A DNA stretch of 64,000 nt from Oscillospiraceae bacterium (GCA_015067995.1 SVLJ01000004.1:62001-126000), one strand, 5' to 3'; numbered from the stretch's first letter, positions 16,388-25,544 are shown. Notes: generated by a model not told the origin, from the letters alone. Program-made: numbers and translations.

Positions 16388-17395
16388 ATGGAATATGTCA
16401 CTCTTGGCCGCAGCGGCCTGAAGATCTCCCGCATGGGCTTCGGCGGTATCCCCATCCAGCGCATTGACGCCGCGGCATCCAAGGAACTGATGGACGCCAT
16501 CTGCGCCGCCGGTATCAATTACATTGACACTGCCCGCGGCTACACCGTCAGCGAAGAGTTGATCGGTCAGGCCATCGAAGGGCATCGGGATGAATTCGTT
16601 CTGGCCACCAAGTCCATGGCTCGCGACAAGGCCGGCATGGCAAAGGATATCGATATCAGCCTGAAGAATCTCCGCACCGATTACATAGACCTCTATCAGA
16701 TCCACAACTGCCCTCCCGAGCAGCTGGAACAGGTCTGCTCTGCCGACGGTGCGCTGGCTGCTCTGCAGGAAGCCAAGGCTGCCGGCAAGATCGGCCACAT
16801 CGGCCTGACCACCCACTCTCTGGACACTTTCCGTCTGGCTTTGGATCTGGACTGGGTAGAGACTATCATGTTCCCCTACAATATTGTGGAAAATCAGGCG
16901 GAAGAACTGATGGCCCAGGCAAAGGAAAAGAACATCGGCTTTATCGTTATGAAGCCTTTGGCCGGTGGTGCCATTGATAACGGCCCGCTGGCTCTGCGCT
17001 ACATCTGTGCCAATCCCAATGTCACTGTAGTGATCCCCGGTATGTACAGCGTGGATGAGGTGGCACAGAACAGCGCCGCCGCCAATGATCTCTCACCCCT
17101 CACAGCCGAGGAACTGGCAGCGGCAGATCAGATCCGCAAGGAGTTGGGCACCAACTTCTGCCGCCGCTGCAACTACTGCGCTCCCTGCACCGTGGGCATC
17201 GGCATCCCCACGCTGTTCCTGTTCCAGGGATATCTCAAGCGCTACGGTCTGGAAGAGTGGGCCCGCTCCCGCTATGAGGCAACCCCCATCAAGGCCAGCG
17301 CCTGCGTGGAGTGCGGTGTCTGCGAAACACGCTGCCCCTATCAGCTCCCCATCCGCAAAATGCTGAAGAAGGTCGCCGAGGATTTCGGCGCATAA
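16388..17395 (+). CDS. Aldo/keto reductase with C-terminal 4Fe-4S ferredoxin-like domain
   Basis: This 335-residue protein has an AKR barrel (residues 1-265): LGRSGLKISRMGFGGIPIQR at the start, the catalytic Asp/Tyr region NYIDTARGYTVSEELIG, and IGHIGLTTHS. The C-terminal 70 residues hold cysteine motifs CRRCNYCAPC and CVECGVCETRCPY, which suit one or two iron-sulfur clusters. Such clostridial 'oxidoreductases of the aldo/keto reductase family' probably exchange electrons between NAD(P)H, a carbonyl and ferredoxin; the substrate is unknown. A GGAGG site precedes the ATG. A strong terminator follows. Confidence 0.9.
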   Translation: MEYVTLGRSGLKISRMGFGGIPIQRIDAAASKELMDAICAAGINYIDTARGYTVSEELIGQAIEGHRDEFVLATKSMARDKAGMAKDIDISLKNLRTDYIDLYQIHNCPPEQLEQVCSADGALAALQEAKAAGKIGHIGLTTHSLDTFRLALDLDWVETIMFPYNIVENQAEELMAQAKEKNIGFIVMKPLAGGAIDNGPLALRYICANPNVTVVIPGMYSVDEVAQNSAAANDLSPLTAEELAAADQIRKELGTNFCRRCNYCAPCTVGIGIPTLFLFQGYLKRYGLEEWARSRYEATPIKASACVECGVCETRCPYQLPIRKMLKKVAEDFGA

Positions 17396-17405
17396 GACAC
17401 CACCC

Positions 17406-17437
17406 CCCTGCCGGGTATCTCCCCGGCAGGGACTTTT
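17406..17437 (+). terminator. Terminator after aldo/keto reductase gene
   Basis: CCCTGCCGGG (17406-17415) pairs with CCCGGCAGGG (17422-17431), followed by ACTTTTT. Confidence 0.85.
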
Positions 17438-17497
17438 TCGGGATAACCGTTCCTCTGGATGGAAACAATTCCCACACATAAAACGTCTCCCCCAACA

Positions 17498-17526
17498 TTG
17501 ACAGTCATAACCAGATATGTTAGAAT
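17498..17526 (+). promoter_or_regulatory. Promoter of the 17568 gene
   Basis: A consensus -35 TTGACA (17498-17503) and a -10 TAGAAT (17521-17526) are 17 bases apart. Confidence 0.8.
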
Positions 17527-17567
17527 AATTACAATTTGGTTACAAAATACAGCAAAAGGAGTCTCTT

Positions 17568-17867
17568 ATGGCAAACGAAAACACAAAAAATGAAGGTCTG
17601 GTTTATCGCGGCCATCCCCTTCGCCGCATCGACAATCTGATCTATTACGGCACAATGGCTGAGAAATATATCGTCATGATGCAGATTCAGGACACCAAGA
17701 AGGTACAGGATCTCAGCATTGCCAGCAAGGTTTCCGTCCAACTGCAGTTGACCGATCCTACCCTGAAGTCCCGGGATCGCATTGTGAAGAAGAGCGAAAA
17801 AGACAGTCTTTACGCTGCTATGGACATCGCTCACGTCTGGTTGGAGCGCGCTCTGGCCGGCAAGTAA
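17568..17867 (+). CDS. Conserved small hypothetical protein
   Basis: This 99-residue soluble protein is read from ATG 17568 behind AAAAGGAG. The visible landmarks are LVYRGHPLRRIDNLIYYGTM (residues 11-30), a stretch of alternating hydrophobics (YIVMMQIQDTK), and a C-terminal amphipathic helix. No cysteine motif, signal peptide or membrane segment is present. It has a strong promoter of its own and lies 39 bases before the NlpC/P60 gene, so the two may be co-transcribed. I do not recognise the family beyond its presence in related Clostridia. Confidence 0.7.
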   Translation: MANENTKNEGLVYRGHPLRRIDNLIYYGTMAEKYIVMMQIQDTKKVQDLSIASKVSVQLQLTDPTLKSRDRIVKKSEKDSLYAAMDIAHVWLERALAGK

Positions 17868-17906
17868 AATCACTTTCACCCAAGAGAATAGAAAGGAAGT
17901 CTACTC

Positions 17907-19079
17907 ATGACACATTTTGCAGGCAAGGCAGCCCGCGTGTTTTTGCTGGCCGGTCTTACAACAGTGGTGCTGGCAATCTCTTCCCTCGCCGCCCAACTGC
18001 CCGCTGACGAAGGCACCATCACCGGTTCCTCCGTCAGAATGCGCTCGGGAGCATCCACTTCCACCTCTATCCTGACGGTGATGGATAAGGGCACCACTGT
18101 TACCGTCCTGGGCAAATTCAACGATGACTGGTACAATATTTCCTACAAGGGCATGACAGGCTGTGTCAGCGCCCGATATCTGAAGCTGGTGCAGAAAACA
18201 GAAACACCTGCTGATCCCACACCTACACCCGATCCCGCACCTTCTGCTGATCTGCCTGTTGGTGTCGGTGTCATTACCGGTTCCTCCGTCAGAATGCGTG
18301 CCGGAGCATCGACCTCCACCTCCATCCTGACCATGATGGATAAGAACACAGCCGTCTCTGTTTTCGGCAAGGCGAATGATGGTTGGTATCACATTTCCTA
18401 CAAGGGCAAAACCGGTTGTGTCAGTGCCGATTATCTGAAGCTGGACGAGGACAATGTGTTTACCGCCTACGGCCGTAGCAACGATGATAACGTCCACGTT
18501 CGTTCCAATGCCACTACCGAAGGTGAAATTGTTGCTGCACTTCCCAAAAACACCGCCCTGACGGTTACCGGACTTTCCAACGGCTGGTACAGCGTAACCT
18601 GTGCTGACGGCAGCACAGGCTACATTCGCGGTGATCTGGTGAATCTGGACGCTTCTGCCAAATATGCTCTGCTCGCCGCCTCTCCCAGTGCCAACGGACA
18701 GGCAATGGTGGATCTGGCCATGGAGTTTCTGGGTATCCGCTATGTCTACGGAGGCTCCGGCCCCAAGACTTTCGACTGCTCCGGTTTTACCATGTATCTG
18801 TGCAAGCAGTTCGGCGTCTCTCTCCCACACTCCGCCACCAGCCAGTGGCTCAGCGGCAAAGGTGTGCAGCTCCATTCTGTCAGCGACATGCAGCCCGGCG
18901 ATCTGGTATTCTTCTGTGATCCCACCCGCTCTGATGGCAAAGCCTGCTCTCACTGCGGCGTGTACATCGGTGACGGAAAGTTTATTCATGCATCTTCTTC
19001 CAAGGCCAAGGTGGTCATCAGTGACCTCACCACCGGCTACTATGACCGCTACTATGTAGGCGGTCTGCGCATTGTCTGA
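17907..19079 (+). CDS. Secreted SH3-repeat NlpC/P60 peptidoglycan endopeptidase
   Basis: This 390-residue protein has a signal peptide (1-29) and three bacterial SH3 domains. The first two, near 36-95 and 120-180, are nearly identical (ITGSSVRMR.GASTSTSILT); the third is near 185-247. A Pro/Thr linker (about 97-115) separates the first two. The C-terminal NlpC/P60 domain (about 262-390) has the catalytic Cys291 in DCSGF, His349 in CSHCG and His361 in FIHASS. Such enzymes cleave between D-glutamyl and diamino acid residues in cell-wall stem peptides. AAAGGAAG precedes the ATG. The near-identity of the first two SH3 units points to a recent duplication. Confidence 0.95.
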   Translation: MTHFAGKAARVFLLAGLTTVVLAISSLAAQLPADEGTITGSSVRMRSGASTSTSILTVMDKGTTVTVLGKFNDDWYNISYKGMTGCVSARYLKLVQKTETPADPTPTPDPAPSADLPVGVGVITGSSVRMRAGASTSTSILTMMDKNTAVSVFGKANDGWYHISYKGKTGCVSADYLKLDEDNVFTAYGRSNDDNVHVRSNATTEGEIVAALPKNTALTVTGLSNGWYSVTCADGSTGYIRGDLVNLDASAKYALLAASPSANGQAMVDLAMEFLGIRYVYGGSGPKTFDCSGFTMYLCKQFGVSLPHSATSQWLSGKGVQLHSVSDMQPGDLVFFCDPTRSDGKACSHCGVYIGDGKFIHASSSKAKVVISDLTTGYYDRYYVGGLRIV

Positions 19080-19090
19080 TACATAGAGCA

Positions 19091-19123
19091 AATCCCGGTA
19101 CGCAGCAGCGTACCGGGATTTTT
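19091..19123. terminator. Bidirectional terminator between NlpC/P60 gene and folD
   Basis: A 13-bp stem pairs 19091-19103 with 19108-19120 around an AGCA loop; AAs precede and a T tract follows. Confidence 0.88.
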
Positions 19124-19138
19124 ATTTATGTTTTCAGG

Positions 19139-19978
19139 TCAGTTGCTCTCGCGCTGCTGGGCTGCTCGCAGCAGATTCACCATCAGCATAGCGCGGGTCA
19201 TGGGTCCAACGCCGCCGGGCACCGGCGTGATATAGGAAGTCTTAGGAGCCACTGCCGCATAATTCACATCGCCGCAGAGCTTGCCCTCTGCATTGCGGTT
19301 CATGGCCACGTCAATGACCACTGCGCCTTCCTTGACCATATCCGGGGTAATGAGATCCACCTTGCCCACAGCCGTCACCAGAATGTCTGCTTCACGGGTG
19401 AAGGCAGACATATCCGGAGTTCTGGAATGGCATATGGTCACGGTACCGTTGGCACGCAGCAGCATGCTGGCCATAGGCTTACCCACAATGTTGGAGCGCC
19501 CCAGAACCACACAACGCTTGCCGGAAACATCGATACCGTATTCCTTCAGCATCACCATAATACCTGCAGGAGTACAGGGCTCAAATGCCGGATCACCGGT
19601 GGTCATCCGGCCCACATTCATGGGGTGGAAACCATCCACATCCTTCTCCGGCGCAATGGCACACAAAACTTCCTTCTCGGAAAGGTGCGCCGGCAGGGGC
19701 ATCTGCACCAGAATACCGTCCACCTTCTCATCCGCGTTCAGCTGTGCAATCAGCCGCATCAGCTCTTCCTGTGTAGTCTCCGCAGACAGCTTGTATTCAA
19801 AGCTAGCAAAGCCGCACTCGTGACAGTCCTTCTCCTTGGCCGATACATACGTGCGGGATGCAGGATTGTCACCCACCAGCACCACAGCCAGTCCGGGCTG
19901 ATGCTTCAGCTTCTTCGCTTCTTCGGCAGCCGCTGCTTTGCACTTTGCGGCCACAGCTTTTCCATCCATTACGATCAT
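19139..19978 (-). CDS. folD: Bifunctional methylene-THF dehydrogenase/cyclohydrolase FolD
   Basis: This 279-residue protein has the FolD layout: LAVVLVGDNPASRTYVSAKEKDC near 28-50, which holds the catalytic Lys; QMPLPAHL near 92; the NADP-binding GRSNIVGKPMA near 160; and TPVPGGVGPMTRAML at the C-terminus. It interconverts 5,10-methylene-THF and 10-formyl-THF in the cytoplasm. The start codon overlaps the stop of lgt (ATGA), so translation is coupled. Confidence 0.97.
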   Translation of the reverse strand: MIVMDGKAVAAKCKAAAAEEAKKLKHQPGLAVVLVGDNPASRTYVSAKEKDCHECGFASFEYKLSAETTQEELMRLIAQLNADEKVDGILVQMPLPAHLSEKEVLCAIAPEKDVDGFHPMNVGRMTTGDPAFEPCTPAGIMVMLKEYGIDVSGKRCVVLGRSNIVGKPMASMLLRANGTVTICHSRTPDMSAFTREADILVTAVGKVDLITPDMVKEGAVVIDVAMNRNAEGKLCGDVNYAAVAPKTSYITPVPGGVGPMTRAMLMVNLLRAAQQRESN

Positions 19979-20937
19979 GTGTCACTTTCCTCCCCACGTT
20001 CTTCTTTGTTTTCATCGGCTTCGGCAGTGCTCTCCTCTTCTGCCTCCTCCACCGTCTGTCTCGCCAGTCGGTTCACATACATATTCTCCGGTGACGGCCT
20101 GCGGATCACCAAATTCCAGAACAATGCCGCCGCCGAAACGAGAATCATCACGGCAGACAGTGCCTGAGAAACACGAATGGGTTCGCCAAACAGCGTCCAG
20201 TCAAACAGATACAAACTGTCCGTCCGCAGTCCTTCAATCCAAAAGCGTCCAAGGCCATACCAGAGAAAATAGCTCCAGGTATTCTGTCCATCAAATTTCC
20301 GGTGCGGTGTAACCAGCAGTACCAGAATCAGGATTCCCGCCAGATTCCACAGGCTCTCATACAGGAAAGTGGGATGCACCTCGATGAACTCACCGCTTTC
20401 CAATAACAGACGCATCCGCCACGGCAGCGTGGTTTCGCCGCCAAAGGCCTCGCGGTTCATAAAATTGCCCCAGCGCCCGACGGCCTGTCCCACAAGAAAT
20501 CCAATGACGCAGGCATCCGCAGCAGCACCGATTGGGAGCTTCTTAATCCTGCAGTACAGCATTCCCGACAAAAATGCGCCTATGATCGCACCGTAGATGG
20601 CAATGCCGCCATCCCAAATAGCAACCGCTCTTCCCCAGTCGATTCCGCCATCCGCCGTACGGTAGATATCCAGGTAGAATACCACATAGTATATCCGGGC
20701 GCACACAATGGATGACGGCACACCGATCAGCACCAGATCCAGGAGGTTATCCTCTGTCAGACCAAACCGGTGACGCAGACGCAGACACAGTGCCACTGCT
20801 GCCAATACACCAAAGGCAATGATGATGCCATACCAGTAAATGCCCTTTCCGATGTCCAGCGCCACCTCACCGGCAGTAAATTCCCAGTCACCAAACAGTC
20901 CTGGAAAGCTGATGGGCGAATTTGTCATCACTCTCAT
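19975..20937 (-). CDS. lgt: Prolipoprotein diacylglyceryl transferase
   Basis: This 320-residue integral membrane protein has about seven hydrophobic segments. The Lgt signature GRWGNFMNREAFG is near residue 155, the conserved region ARIYYVVF near 100, and GLGRFWIEGLR near 230. Lgt attaches diacylglycerol to the lipobox Cys, the first step of lipoprotein maturation; several lipoproteins in this window are substrates. The C-terminal 45 residues form an acidic Glu-rich tail longer than in many Lgt proteins. A purine-rich GAGGGAG site lies before the ATG. Confidence 0.96.
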   Translation of the reverse strand: MRVMTNSPISFPGLFGDWEFTAGEVALDIGKGIYWYGIIIAFGVLAAVALCLRLRHRFGLTEDNLLDLVLIGVPSSIVCARIYYVVFYLDIYRTADGGIDWGRAVAIWDGGIAIYGAIIGAFLSGMLYCRIKKLPIGAAADACVIGFLVGQAVGRWGNFMNREAFGGETTLPWRMRLLLESGEFIEVHPTFLYESLWNLAGILILVLLVTPHRKFDGQNTWSYFLWYGLGRFWIEGLRTDSLYLFDWTLFGEPIRVSQALSAVMILVSAAALFWNLVIRRPSPENMYVNRLARQTVEEAEEESTAEADENKEERGEESDT

Positions 20938-20956
20938 GTGCAGTTCTCCCTCTTTC

Positions 20957-22225
20957 TCATGTCCTGGGCAGGATCCGGGACATCACGTTCCGATCTGCAG
21001 TGATATTGGTATCAATGAAGCGGATGATGTCCTCCTCACGGATAGACTCAAAAATCTCCGGGAACCGGAAGGCATCAAAACCGTGGAAGTATCCCTCTGT
21101 CAGAAGGATGGCAATGTGTTCAAAGGAGTTCAGATCCTTCAGCATGCTGCCGAACATGGCGCGGCGCAGCCGTTCATAGAAAGCTTTGTCTGGACCCTCA
21201 CGACTGAGCCGGATCGCTTCCCTGGCAATTTCCTCTGCCACCCGCTGCGGATCCTTTCCGTCACCGCCGGCATACAGGTATGCCACCCCCGGCATCATCT
21301 CATAAGAGCCGCCGAAGCTGCCGTTGATGATCCCCTGCTCATACAACCGCAGATACAGAGGACTGGATTCACCCAGCAGCACCTCACAGGCCAGATCGCC
21401 GATCATGCTGGTTCGCAGGAAATCCTGACCATCAGATACCGGATCACACTTGTAGCCTGTCAGGAACTGCGGCATCGCCACCTCCATCTGTGTAACGGTA
21501 TCCTTTTCCGCCACATCCATCGGTTCCGTGCCGTAATCTCTCTCGATCACAGGACCGCCCTCTCTGGGTAAAATACTCCGGGCAATGTCCACCACATGGA
21601 TGGGATCCACATCGCCAACCACCGTCAGAATCATATTGGTAGGCGTATAGAACGCTTTATGGCAGTCATAGAGGGTCTGGGCGGTAATCTCTGCAATACT
21701 CTCCACTGTACCCGCCACAGAAATCCGCGCCGTGCTGTTTCGATAAAGCGCCTGCATCATCCTGGTATAAATCTGCCAGTCGGGATTGTCCTCGATCATG
21801 CGGATTTCCTGCCCGATGATGCCCTGCTCCTTGGCCACGCTTTCATCAGTAAAATACGGTACCGACACAAAGGACAGCAGTATCTTCAGATTCTCCTCAA
21901 ACTTCTCTGTGGAGTCAAAGTAGTAGGCTGTCATGGAACCGGAGGTAAACGCATTGGGCTCCGCACCGTTCTTCGCCAGCTCCTGAAGGGCATTTCCCTC
22001 CTTTGTGTCGAACATTTTATGTTCCAGATAGTGGGCAATGCCGGCAGGTGTATCCAACCAGTTGCCGTTCAGTCGGAATCTGGTATCCATACCGCCGTAT
22101 CGTGTGGCAAAGAACGCATATTTTTTGGCATAGCCGGGTTTGGAAACCACACGGATCTCCAGTCCGTTGGGAAGCCGTTCATTCCAGACAGCTTCGCCAA
22201 GCCGATCATAAAATACCTGTTTCAT
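20957..22225 (-). CDS. yfmH: M16-family zinc peptidase-like protein, YfmH/YmfH type
   Basis: This 422-residue protein has the inverted zinc motif HYLEH (near 65-69) with MFDTKEGNAL after it, followed by NAFTSGSMTAYYF and a distal Glu region, so it is predicted to be the active M16 subunit. NCBI-style names link this group (B. subtilis YmfH) to EF-P 5-aminopentanol modification. Its start overlaps the stop of the partner gene by four bases. The pair of M16 genes, one with and one without the zinc motif, is a standard layout. Its true substrate is unproven. Confidence 0.85.
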   Translation of the reverse strand: MKQVFYDRLGEAVWNERLPNGLEIRVVSKPGYAKKYAFFATRYGGMDTRFRLNGNWLDTPAGIAHYLEHKMFDTKEGNALQELAKNGAEPNAFTSGSMTAYYFDSTEKFEENLKILLSFVSVPYFTDESVAKEQGIIGQEIRMIEDNPDWQIYTRMMQALYRNSTARISVAGTVESIAEITAQTLYDCHKAFYTPTNMILTVVGDVDPIHVVDIARSILPREGGPVIERDYGTEPMDVAEKDTVTQMEVAMPQFLTGYKCDPVSDGQDFLRTSMIGDLACEVLLGESSPLYLRLYEQGIINGSFGGSYEMMPGVAYLYAGGDGKDPQRVAEEIAREAIRLSREGPDKAFYERLRRAMFGSMLKDLNSFEHIAILLTEGYFHGFDAFRFPEIFESIREEDIIRFIDTNITADRNVMSRILPRT

Positions 22226-23493
22226 TCCGCCGTCTCCTCCTTCCCGGTCAGGAAGTAGACCGTATCCAGCTTCACAGATTCCATTGCACGGAAAATTCGT
22301 TCCGCCGAGGTTTCACACACTTCCCTGGCAAGATCCTCCGGCGTTTCCTCATGCCCCGCGGCAGCCTGACTGATATAGAAATTCTCCATCTGTCCCTGAG
22401 AATCCTGCATGGAGGTATAGGCGTTCAGCAGCGTGCTGCGGGCACCCTCCAGCTCCCAATCCTCCAGTTCTCCCTTCTGCACGGCCTCCAGCTGTGTCAA
22501 TATCTCATCATAGGCACGCCGGAAATTGGAAAACTCCACACCGGAGGACACAGTGATCAGCCCCTTCTGACGGTGATAGCCGGAAGATGCATAGTAGCAA
22601 AGAGAAAGCTTTTCCCGCACATTGAGGAACAGCTTGGAATTGCTGCTGCCGCCAAAGAGGGTATTGCCCAACAAAAGCGCCGGAAAATCATCGCTGCCGC
22701 AAGAGAATCCCATCCCCAGCTTTCCCTGTGTCACATCCATATACTCCGTCACGGTATGCACTTCGCTTCTGCCGACATGGGGCACGCAGAAGGTCAGCTC
22801 CTTCACGCTTTTCCGCGGCATGGTGGACAGCGCATCCAGCAGCGCATGCTCCACCCGCTCCAAGGCGGCACTGCCGCTGTAAAACAGCTCCAGATGCCCC
22901 GTGGACAGCAGATCTGTATATGCGGTGTAGAGCCGCTTGGCGCTGACCTTCTCTGCCAGTTCCTCGCTGCCAAGCCGACTGATACCATAGGCCTCACCGG
23001 CGCACAGCTCCTGCAGCATCCGGAGGGCAGCATAATCCCGCTTGTCGTTGCGAATACCACGAATGGCATCCACGAGATTGTCCCGCTCACCTTCCACATA
23101 CTCCGAAACAAACCGGCCGTTGCGGGTGGCAGGCGCACAAATCAGCTCACCCAAAAGAGCTGCCACCGGCTCCAAAAGCCGCTCACCGCCGGGAACATAA
23201 TCATCCGAGAGAAAACTGGCCACAAAACCGACACACTGATTTTCCCCCTTTTTTCTGACGGTATAATCAATCTGCGTTCCATAGAGACGGTCCAGCTCCG
23301 CAGACAAACTGCCCATGTCAGGATAGCGGGCCGTGCCGCGGCGCAGCACAGCCGGCAGCAGCGCATTCACCGCTGCCAGTTCCTTGGTCAGGGGCGTGAT
23401 AAACTGCGCAGACAGCAGACTTGTCTTGAATTTTCTCGCCGGAAGGTAAGTCAGATATACGCCTTCGGCAAGCTTTGTACGAATCTGATTCAC
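22222..23493 (-). CDS. yfmF: M16-family protein lacking the zinc motif, YfmF/YmfF type
   Basis: The protein of about 423 residues is homologous to M16 peptidases (two domains; YFSG-like FYSGSA, GNTLFGGSSNSKLFLNVREK near 290-310) but has no HxxEH motif, as in B. subtilis YmfF. It is the likely non-catalytic partner of the downstream YfmH-like protein. GTG at 23493 is chosen because AAGGAG lies seven bases upstream; the frame is open six codons further to 23511, but that start has no ribosome site. B. subtilis YmfF and YmfH are reported to act in EF-P lysine modification. Confidence 0.83.
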   Translation of the reverse strand: MNQIRTKLAEGVYLTYLPARKFKTSLLSAQFITPLTKELAAVNALLPAVLRRGTARYPDMGSLSAELDRLYGTQIDYTVRKKGENQCVGFVASFLSDDYVPGGERLLEPVAALLGELICAPATRNGRFVSEYVEGERDNLVDAIRGIRNDKRDYAALRMLQELCAGEAYGISRLGSEELAEKVSAKRLYTAYTDLLSTGHLELFYSGSAALERVEHALLDALSTMPRKSVKELTFCVPHVGRSEVHTVTEYMDVTQGKLGMGFSCGSDDFPALLLGNTLFGGSSNSKLFLNVREKLSLCYYASSGYHRQKGLITVSSGVEFSNFRRAYDEILTQLEAVQKGELEDWELEGARSTLLNAYTSMQDSQGQMENFYISQAAAGHEETPEDLAREVCETSAERIFRAMESVKLDTVYFLTGKEETAE

Positions 23494-23553
23494 GCTTTCA
23501 CTCCTTGTCACCCCAAAAACATTTCAGGGCACATATATAATAATCCACGTTGT

Positions 23554-23583
23554 AGTATATCACGTTTTCTGCAATTCCTGCAA
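23554..23583 (-). promoter_or_regulatory. Promoter of the yfmF-yfmH-lgt-folD transcript
   Basis: On the minus strand, TTGCAG (complement of 23578-23583) and TATACT (complement of 23554-23559) are 18 bases apart. They lie about 60 bases before the GTG start. Confidence 0.6.
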
Positions 23584-23718
23584 GAGTCAGAAGCCTGACA
23601 GGCAACCTTTTCTGTCTCGTTTCGTGCTTTTTCGTAATCATTTACGTTCCCGTCTCTCTTTCCGCCGGAAAAGTCGAAAAAAAGGCGAAAATTTTCCCTG
23701 TTTTCTCGCTTTTTTTCC

Positions 23719-23747
23719 TTGACTTTTGACGCGCTTTCCTGTAAACT
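23719..23747 (+). promoter_or_regulatory. Promoter of ylxM-ffh
   Basis: TTGACT (23719-23724) and TAAACT (23742-23747) are 17 bases apart. The -10 element is overlapped by the left arm of the 23736-23782 inverted repeat. Confidence 0.75.
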
Positions 23748-23782
23748 AATTGCTGTTGTAAAGGAGCATAACTTTACAGGAA
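23736..23782 (+). promoter_or_regulatory. Inverted and direct TGTAAA repeats over the ylxM promoter and leader
   Basis: TTCCTGTAAA (23736-23745) is repeated exactly in inverted orientation as TTTACAGGAA (23773-23782), directly before the ylxM ribosome site. A third copy, TTGTAAAG at 23756-23763, can pair with CTTTACAG in the transcript. The left arm covers the -10 box. This arrangement could be an operator or an RNA switch; no regulator is identified. Confidence 0.5.
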
Positions 23783-23794
23783 GGAGGTTTTTCC

Positions 23795-24160
23795 ATGAAA
23801 AATCAGACATACCGCATGACCATGCTCTTCGATTTTTACGGAGAACTCCTGACAGAGAGACAAAAGGAATTCTTCGACCTGTATTACAACGAAGACCTGT
23901 CCCTTTCCGAGATCGCAGAAAATGCCGGCATTTCCCGTCAGGGCGTTCGTGACGTGATCGTCCGAGCCGAGGCACAGATGCAGGAAATCGAGGACAAAAC
24001 CGGTCTGATCCGGCGCTTTGAGCAGATGCGCACTCACCTGTCTGCCATTCAGACAGCCGTGGAAGGAATCAAGACCCTGAACTACCGGCAATTCGAGGAT
24101 GCCCGTCTCACTGAGCTGACCAACCGCATTGAGCAGGAAACCGCCATTCTGATGGAATGA
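23795..24160 (+). CDS. ylxM: YlxM-family SRP-associated DNA-binding-like protein
   Basis: This 121-residue helical protein carries an HTH of the sigma-70 region 4 type: LTERQKEFFDLYYNEDLSLSEIAENAGISRQGVRDVI (about 19-55). This is the YlxM signature. YlxM proteins interact with the signal recognition particle in Gram-positive bacteria, and the gene is almost always directly before ffh, as here (19 bases). AAGGAGG precedes the ATG. The HTH also makes autoregulation possible, which fits the repeats found over its promoter. Confidence 0.93.
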   Translation: MKNQTYRMTMLFDFYGELLTERQKEFFDLYYNEDLSLSEIAENAGISRQGVRDVIVRAEAQMQEIEDKTGLIRRFEQMRTHLSAIQTAVEGIKTLNYRQFEDARLTELTNRIEQETAILME

Positions 24161-24179
24161 GGATCTGACAGGAGTACCC

Positions 24180-25544
24180 ATGGCATTTGAAGGATTAACC
24201 GAAAAACTGAATGCAGCATTCAAAAAGCTGCGCGGCAAGGGTCGTCTGACTGAAAGTGATGTCCGCGAGGGCATGCGGGAAGTTCGTCTTGCCCTTTTGG
24301 AAGCAGACGTCAGCTACAAGGTCGTTAAGGAATTTGTAGCAAAAGTCACGGAACGTGCCGTGGGCACCGATGTGCTGGACAGTCTGACACCTGCTCAGCA
24401 GATCATCAAGATCGTCAACGATGAGCTGACCGCCCTGATGGGTGGTTCCAACGCCCGACTGACCATGGCTTCCAAGCCGCCTACCGTAGTGATGATGGTG
24501 GGTCTGCAGGGCGCCGGTAAGACTACCAACGGAGCAAAGCTGGCAGGCCTGATGCGCCGTCAGCAGAGCCACCGTCCCCTGCTGGTCGCATGTGACGTCT
24601 ACCGCCCCGCAGCCATTGAACAGTTGAAGGTTGTCGGCGCACAGCTGGAGATTCCCGTCTTTGAACAGGGTCAGGGCGACCCTGTGGAGATCGCAAAGAA
24701 CGCCATCCGCCACGCAAAAGACTATGGCAACGACATGGTCTTTCTGGATACCGCCGGTCGTCTCCATGTGGATGACGCCCTGATGGACGAGCTGAAGCGG
24801 ATGAAGGCAGCCGTGATGCCCAACGAGATCCTGCTGGTGGTGGACGCCATGACCGGTCAGGATGCAGTCAACGCAGCCACCGCTTTCAACGATGCTCTGG
24901 GCATTGACGGCGTGGTGCTCACCAAGCTGGACGGCGATGCCCGCGGCGGTGCGGCACTCTCCATTCGTGCAGCTACCGGAAAGCCCATCAAGTATGTGGG
25001 TACCGGCGAAAAGCTGGACATGATCGAGCCTTTCCACCCAGACCGCATGGCTTCCCGTATTCTGGGCATGGGCGATATGCTCACCCTCATCGAAAAGGCG
25101 CAGGAGACCTATGACGAGAAGCAGGCGGCCAAGCTGGAAGAAAAGCTCCGCAAAAACCAATTTACGCTGCAGGATTACTTCGAACAGCTTCAGCAGCTGC
25201 GCAGCATGGGCGATCTCAGCCAGATCGCAGGCATGATGCCCGGCATGGGCAAGCAGCTTCAGGGCGCCACCATTGACGAGAAGGTCATGGCGCATACAGA
25301 GGCCATCATTCTCTCCATGACGCCGCAGGAGCGTGAGAATCCCCAGATCCTCAACGCCAGCCGGAAAAAGCGCATCGCCGCAGGCTGCGGACTGCAGGTG
25401 GTGGATGTAAACCGCCTGATCAAACAGTACGAGCTGGTACAGCAGCTCACCAAACAGATGAGCAAGGGGCGGATGCCCGGTCTCCCCGGTATGGGCGGCT
25501 TCGCTTTCGGCCATGGCCGCGGCAAGAAAAAGCGCCGCAAGTAA
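24180..25544 (+). CDS. ffh: Signal recognition particle protein Ffh
   Basis: This 454-residue protein has the N domain (1-90), the GTPase G domain with P-loop GLQGAGKTTNGAKLA near 109-123, DTAGR near 190 and TKLDG near 248, and a Met-rich M domain with GMMPGMGK near 344 that binds 4.5S RNA and signal peptides. It targets nascent membrane and secreted proteins to FtsY and the Sec translocon. The tail has the usual Gly/Lys-rich end. It follows ylxM and precedes rpsP, as is common in Firmicutes. Confidence 0.98.
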   Translation: MAFEGLTEKLNAAFKKLRGKGRLTESDVREGMREVRLALLEADVSYKVVKEFVAKVTERAVGTDVLDSLTPAQQIIKIVNDELTALMGGSNARLTMASKPPTVVMMVGLQGAGKTTNGAKLAGLMRRQQSHRPLLVACDVYRPAAIEQLKVVGAQLEIPVFEQGQGDPVEIAKNAIRHAKDYGNDMVFLDTAGRLHVDDALMDELKRMKAAVMPNEILLVVDAMTGQDAVNAATAFNDALGIDGVVLTKLDGDARGGAALSIRAATGKPIKYVGTGEKLDMIEPFHPDRMASRILGMGDMLTLIEKAQETYDEKQAAKLEEKLRKNQFTLQDYFEQLQQLRSMGDLSQIAGMMPGMGKQLQGATIDEKVMAHTEAIILSMTPQERENPQILNASRKKRIAAGCGLQVVDVNRLIKQYELVQQLTKQMSKGRMPGLPGMGGFAFGHGRGKKKRRK

